This document shows positions 61,142-64,000 of a DNA stretch of 64,000 nucleotides, piece by piece (positions within the stretch are counted from its first letter, which is position 1; each line of letters opens with the position of its first letter). The position numbers and the translations under genes are program-made. The stretch covers positions 1 through 64,000 of the forward strand of contig JAHDMJ010000032.1 of assembly GCA_018436095.1 (NCBI GenBank), read 5' to 3'. Source of the DNA: Clostridia bacterium (GTDB taxonomy: Bacteria; Bacillota; Peptococcia; DRI-13; UBA5745). The notes beneath the pieces were generated by a model. The model did no database searches and was not told where the DNA came from. It was given only the letters and a program-made list of their open reading frames with translations.

Positions 61142-62308
61142 TTATTGCACCCCCTCCTTCTTGGCTTTATCGGCCAGCCGCTCCCGCTGCCTTCTGGCCA
61201 GATACCTCATGTAAGTACCGCAGGCGCTGAACAAAAGCAGTATGCCGGTAATGACGGAAGCTATTTCCTTAGGCACTCCCACGGTGGAGCTCATGTATAT
61301 GCTGCCTTTTTGGAAGATGGTGATCAAAATAGAAGAAAAAATGGCGCCAATGGGGCTGATATTGCCCAGCAAGGCCACGGCGATGGAGTCATAGCCCAGG
61401 CTGGCCAGTTCTTTCGGCACGATGCTGTTAAAATAACCTACGTAATAAGTGACGCCGGCCAAACCGCCAAAAACTCCGGAAAGAGCCATGGCCAAGATGA
61501 TGCTTTTGCCTACGTTGACGCCGGCATATTTGGCACAATCCCGGTTTAAGCCTACGGCCTTCATTTCAAAGCCCACCACCGTCCGGTCCAGCAAAAACTT
61601 CACCAGGAAAACGCCGGCAAGGGCCAGGATAATCCCTAAAGGCAGAGTAAGCTTGGAAGTGCCCCAGGTAACACCGGTAATGCTCAGGCGGGAAGCAGCG
61701 CTGCAAACCCGGGAGGAGCGGGTAATGATATCCTTATAGTAGGTATTAATGAAAAAGGCCACGATATAGCTGATAATATAGTTAAACATGATGCTGGACA
61801 CCACTTCATGGATATTGAAGCGGTACTTCAAAAAGCCAATGATTGCCCCGATCAGGCCGCCGGTCAGTATGCCCAGCAGAATAACCAGAGGCTTGGCAAG
61901 GTAGGCATTCAAACCGCTATAACCTACAAAAACAGTGGCAATAAAGCCTGCCGCCAGCATTTGGCCGGCCATGCCGATATTAAACATGCCGGATTTCATG
62001 CCGATAATAATACCCAAAGCCGCCAGCAGCATGGGCGCTAATATACCCAGGAAAGACAAGAAATCCGTGAGCATACTTTGACCGCCGCCATAGATGGGTT
62101 TCATCATAAAACCGCTGCCCCGCAGGAAGCCGGTCATAGCCGTGGCCGGGTTTTTACCTAAAACAAGCAGCAAAGCAGCAGCTGCAAGGATCGTCAATAT
62201 TATCGATACTACGGGGATGGCGAATTGGGAGAGCCGGTCATCATCCAAAGCGTTGATTATTCTGCCCCCCAGGCCATTGCCGGGGACTCTCTCTTTTTTA
62301 GCGTTCAA
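61142..62308 (-). CDS. BMP-type nucleoside ABC transporter, permease 1 (second system)
   Basis: 388 aa, about ten hydrophobic segments. Motifs GMKSGMFNIGMAGQMLAAGF, YRFNIHEVVSSIMFNYI and AVGLNRDCAKYAGVNVGKS match the NupB/YufP-like group. Begins by overlap with the ATPase gene upstream (62305-62308). Basic C-terminal tail. Confidence 0.9.
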   Translation of the reverse strand: MNAKKERVPGNGLGGRIINALDDDRLSQFAIPVVSIILTILAAAALLLVLGKNPATAMTGFLRGSGFMMKPIYGGGQSMLTDFLSFLGILAPMLLAALGIIIGMKSGMFNIGMAGQMLAAGFIATVFVGYSGLNAYLAKPLVILLGILTGGLIGAIIGFLKYRFNIHEVVSSIMFNYIISYIVAFFINTYYKDIITRSSRVCSAASRLSITGVTWGTSKLTLPLGIILALAGVFLVKFLLDRTVVGFEMKAVGLNRDCAKYAGVNVGKSIILAMALSGVFGGLAGVTYYVGYFNSIVPKELASLGYDSIAVALLGNISPIGAIFSSILITIFQKGSIYMSSTVGVPKEIASVITGILLLFSACGTYMRYLARRQRERLADKAKKEGVQ

Positions 62309-63834
62309 GATTTCACCCCCATCATATATTCTCCTACCTGATTGGTGGTTAGCTCCTCTGCAGGTGAAATCTTTTGCAATTCTCCATTATAGATGACGCC
62401 GATGGTATCGGCCAGGCTCATCACCTCGTCCAGCTCCAAGGAGATCAGGAGCACGGCCTTGCCTTTATCCCGCTCCCGTAAAATATGTTTTTGGATATTT
62501 TCAATAGCGCCGATATCCAGGCCCCGGGTAGGCTGGACAAAAATCATCAGATCCGATTCCAGGGAAATCTCCCGGGCAACAATGGCTTTTTGCTGATTGC
62601 CTCCGCTCATGGAGCGGGTGGTGGTTTTGGCCCCCTGGCCGCTGCGAATATCGTACCGGTCAATCAGCTCTTCGGCAAACTTCTGAAAACCTTCACGTTT
62701 CAGGATACCTTTCTGAGAAAAGGGCTCACGATAATATCTTTTAATGGCAAGATTATCTTCCAGGCTGAAATCCAGTATTACCCCAAGCCTTTGCCGGTCC
62801 TCGGGGATATAGGACATCCCATCTTCTGTGCGGCGGCGAATACTCTCGTCCGTGATATCCTTGCCTTTCAGCTTGATTGCCCCCTTTTGGGGCTTAATCA
62901 AGCCTGCTATGGCATCGGCAATCTCTATTTGGCCATTGCCGGAAACGCCGGCAATAGCAAAGATCTCACCCCGCCGGATGGAAAAGTTGACATTTTTGAC
63001 CACATCGAACTTGTCCTCATTGCGGACAGTCAGATCCTCCACTTCCAAAAGCACTTCCCCAAAATTGGCAGGGCTCTTCTCCTGCTCGAAAACCACTTCC
63101 CTGCCCACCATTAAATTGGCCATTTCCTGGGTGGTGGTCTCGTTTACATTTAGGACCTTTACTAATTTCCCCCGGCGCAAAATGGCGCAACGGTCGGCAA
63201 TCCGCTTGATTTCCTCCAGCTTATGGGTGATTAAAATAATAGTTTTACCCTTATTGCGCAATTCCTCCATGATATCCAGGAGGTATTGAATCTCCTGAGG
63301 CGTTAACACGGCGGTGGGCTCGTCGAAAATCAGAATCTCAGCTTCCCGGTAAAGCATTTTCAAGATCTCCACCCGCTGCTGAATGGAAACATTAACGGTC
63401 TCCACTATCTGGCAGGGGTCTACCTCCAGGCCGTAAGCCTTGGATAATTCCCGGATTTTCTCCTGGGCGCCTTTACAGTCTACATAGGGAATGAAGCCGC
63501 CGATTTTCTTAATAGGCTCGATTCCTAAAATAATATTCTCCGCTATGGTATAGTTATCAACCAGTTTAAAATGCTGGTGGACCATCCCGATATTAAGGGC
63601 AGCCGCTTCGTTGGAGGAGGATAGCTTTACTTTCTCTCCCCGTACCAGAATTTCCCCTTCATCTGGTTCATACATGCCGAAAAGCATACTCATCAATGTG
63701 GATTTTCCGGCGCCATTTTCCCCTAAAAAAGCAAAAATTTCGCCTTTCTTGATCCCGATGGATATATCGTCATTGGCCACAATGCCGGGGAATCTTTTGG
63801 TAATATGTCTCATTTCCACAATGTATTCGCTCAT
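62305..63834 (-). CDS. BMP-type nucleoside ABC transporter, ATP-binding protein (second system)
   Basis: 509 aa with two ABC cassettes. Cassette 1: Walker A GENGAGKST, NVSIQQRVEILKML, Walker B ILIFDEPTAVLTP. Cassette 2: GVSGNGQIE and MSGGNQQKAIVARE with LMIFVQPTRGLDIG. ATG 63834 follows AGGGAGGATAC. The binding protein is not between it and the nucleoside phosphorylase fragment, so it must lie upstream of the window or be shared. Confidence 0.93.
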   Translation of the reverse strand: MSEYIVEMRHITKRFPGIVANDDISIGIKKGEIFAFLGENGAGKSTLMSMLFGMYEPDEGEILVRGEKVKLSSSNEAAALNIGMVHQHFKLVDNYTIAENIILGIEPIKKIGGFIPYVDCKGAQEKIRELSKAYGLEVDPCQIVETVNVSIQQRVEILKMLYREAEILIFDEPTAVLTPQEIQYLLDIMEELRNKGKTIILITHKLEEIKRIADRCAILRRGKLVKVLNVNETTTQEMANLMVGREVVFEQEKSPANFGEVLLEVEDLTVRNEDKFDVVKNVNFSIRRGEIFAIAGVSGNGQIEIADAIAGLIKPQKGAIKLKGKDITDESIRRRTEDGMSYIPEDRQRLGVILDFSLEDNLAIKRYYREPFSQKGILKREGFQKFAEELIDRYDIRSGQGAKTTTRSMSGGNQQKAIVAREISLESDLMIFVQPTRGLDIGAIENIQKHILRERDKGKAVLLISLELDEVMSLADTIGVIYNGELQKISPAEELTTNQVGEYMMGVKS

Positions 63835-63852
63835 GTATCCTCCCTATGTGAG

Positions 63853-63914
63853 AAAAGGGGGATAAACCAGGTCCCCCTTTAGTCGCCCGCAAATGGCAGG
63901 GGCTAAAGGGGGAC
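63853..63914 (-). promoter_or_regulatory. Three-segment alternative hairpin
   Basis: On the minus strand: GTCCCCCTTTAG (63914-63903), its complement CTAAAGGGGGAC (63882-63871), then TCCCCCTTTT (63862-63853). The middle segment can pair with either neighbour, an attenuator-like arrangement between the phosphorylase and ATPase genes. Confidence 0.45.
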
Positions 63915-63936
63915 AGGCATCCCCTTCGCTTCTCAA

Positions 63937-64000
63937 TTAAGCAAAGCAGATGGCGGTTTCCAGGGACACTTCAATCATCTCATCCAGGCTTTCCTGGCGT
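63937..64000 (-). CDS. C-terminal end of a DeoD-type purine nucleoside phosphorylase (partial)
   Basis: The last 20 residues before TAA (RQESLDEMIEVSLETAICFA) resemble the C terminus of DeoD phosphorylases (ERQ..FNDMI.IALE). Only a fragment is in the window. The family would phosphorolyse imported purine nucleosides, which suits the transporter genes that follow. Identification rests on a short match. Confidence 0.5.
   Translation of the reverse strand, partial: RQESLDEMIEVSLETAICFA

Overview
The window looks like a chromosomal segment of an endospore-forming member of the Clostridia (Firmicutes). Supporting signs are strong AGGAGG-type ribosome binding sites, AddAB instead of RecBCD, a SpoIIP-type peptidoglycan hydrolase, a GerMN-domain lipoprotein, a type III glutamine synthetase, SLH-domain surface proteins and a Gram-positive nif3/trmK/zinc-ribbon cluster. 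Species cannot be named from the sequence alone.

Layout. 1-2500: the N-terminal part of a secreted surface protein, a divergent TetR regulator, and debris of an integrative/conjugative element (a 55-codon ORF, a broken DNA-binding gene, half of a MITE). 2500-9600 (minus): a BMP-family nucleoside ABC transporter headed by a metallo-beta-lactamase/HD fusion and preceded by a Crp/Fnr regulator. A divergent S-adenosylhomocysteine-hydrolase-like enzyme lies on the plus strand. The same 12-bp palindrome sits in front of these transcription units. 10900-17000: a second TetR/surface-protein pair (the surface protein carries three SLH domains) and a duplicated DUF2680-type exported protein. 17200-24400: a vWA protein, a leaderless AbiEi/nuclease-like protein, dUTPase, glnN and two small proteins. 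24400-30300 (minus): a MITE, then an Opp/Nik-family ABC transporter behind a cobalamin riboswitch and terminator; its second permease is fused in frame to the solute-binding lipoprotein. 30300-31450: a transposase remnant, a repeat array and tRNA-Gly. 31500-37600 (minus): plsY, der, a DUF512 protein, spoIIP and DUF1614 genes. 37800-42400: pepF, a rhodanese lipoprotein, an ArsR regulator and a broken metal P-type ATPase. 42300-50300 (minus): addA, addB, ilvN. 50600-52400: rnpB, a GalT-like gene and an unknown. 52500-58200 (minus): GerMN lipoprotein, two-component system, zinc-ribbon protein, Nif3 and TrmK. 58280-64000 (minus): a bacterial carnitine/choline acyltransferase homologue, a second BMP-type ABC transporter and the 3' end of what looks like deoD.

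The most unusual material is (i) a family of at least four intergenic arrays in which short repeats of the type TGTGCAAAA-N-GTTTGT occur as direct copies within an arm and inverted copies between arms, each locus having its own sequence version; (ii) the riboswitch-controlled permease/binding-protein fusion; (iii) the palindrome that ties together a Crp-like regulator, a SAHH-like enzyme and a nucleoside uptake operon; (iv) the duplicated TetR/surface-protein module with a shared 25-bp operator-like sequence; and (v) the carnitine-acyltransferase-like enzyme. Functional statements are from recognised motifs and context; no database search was possible.
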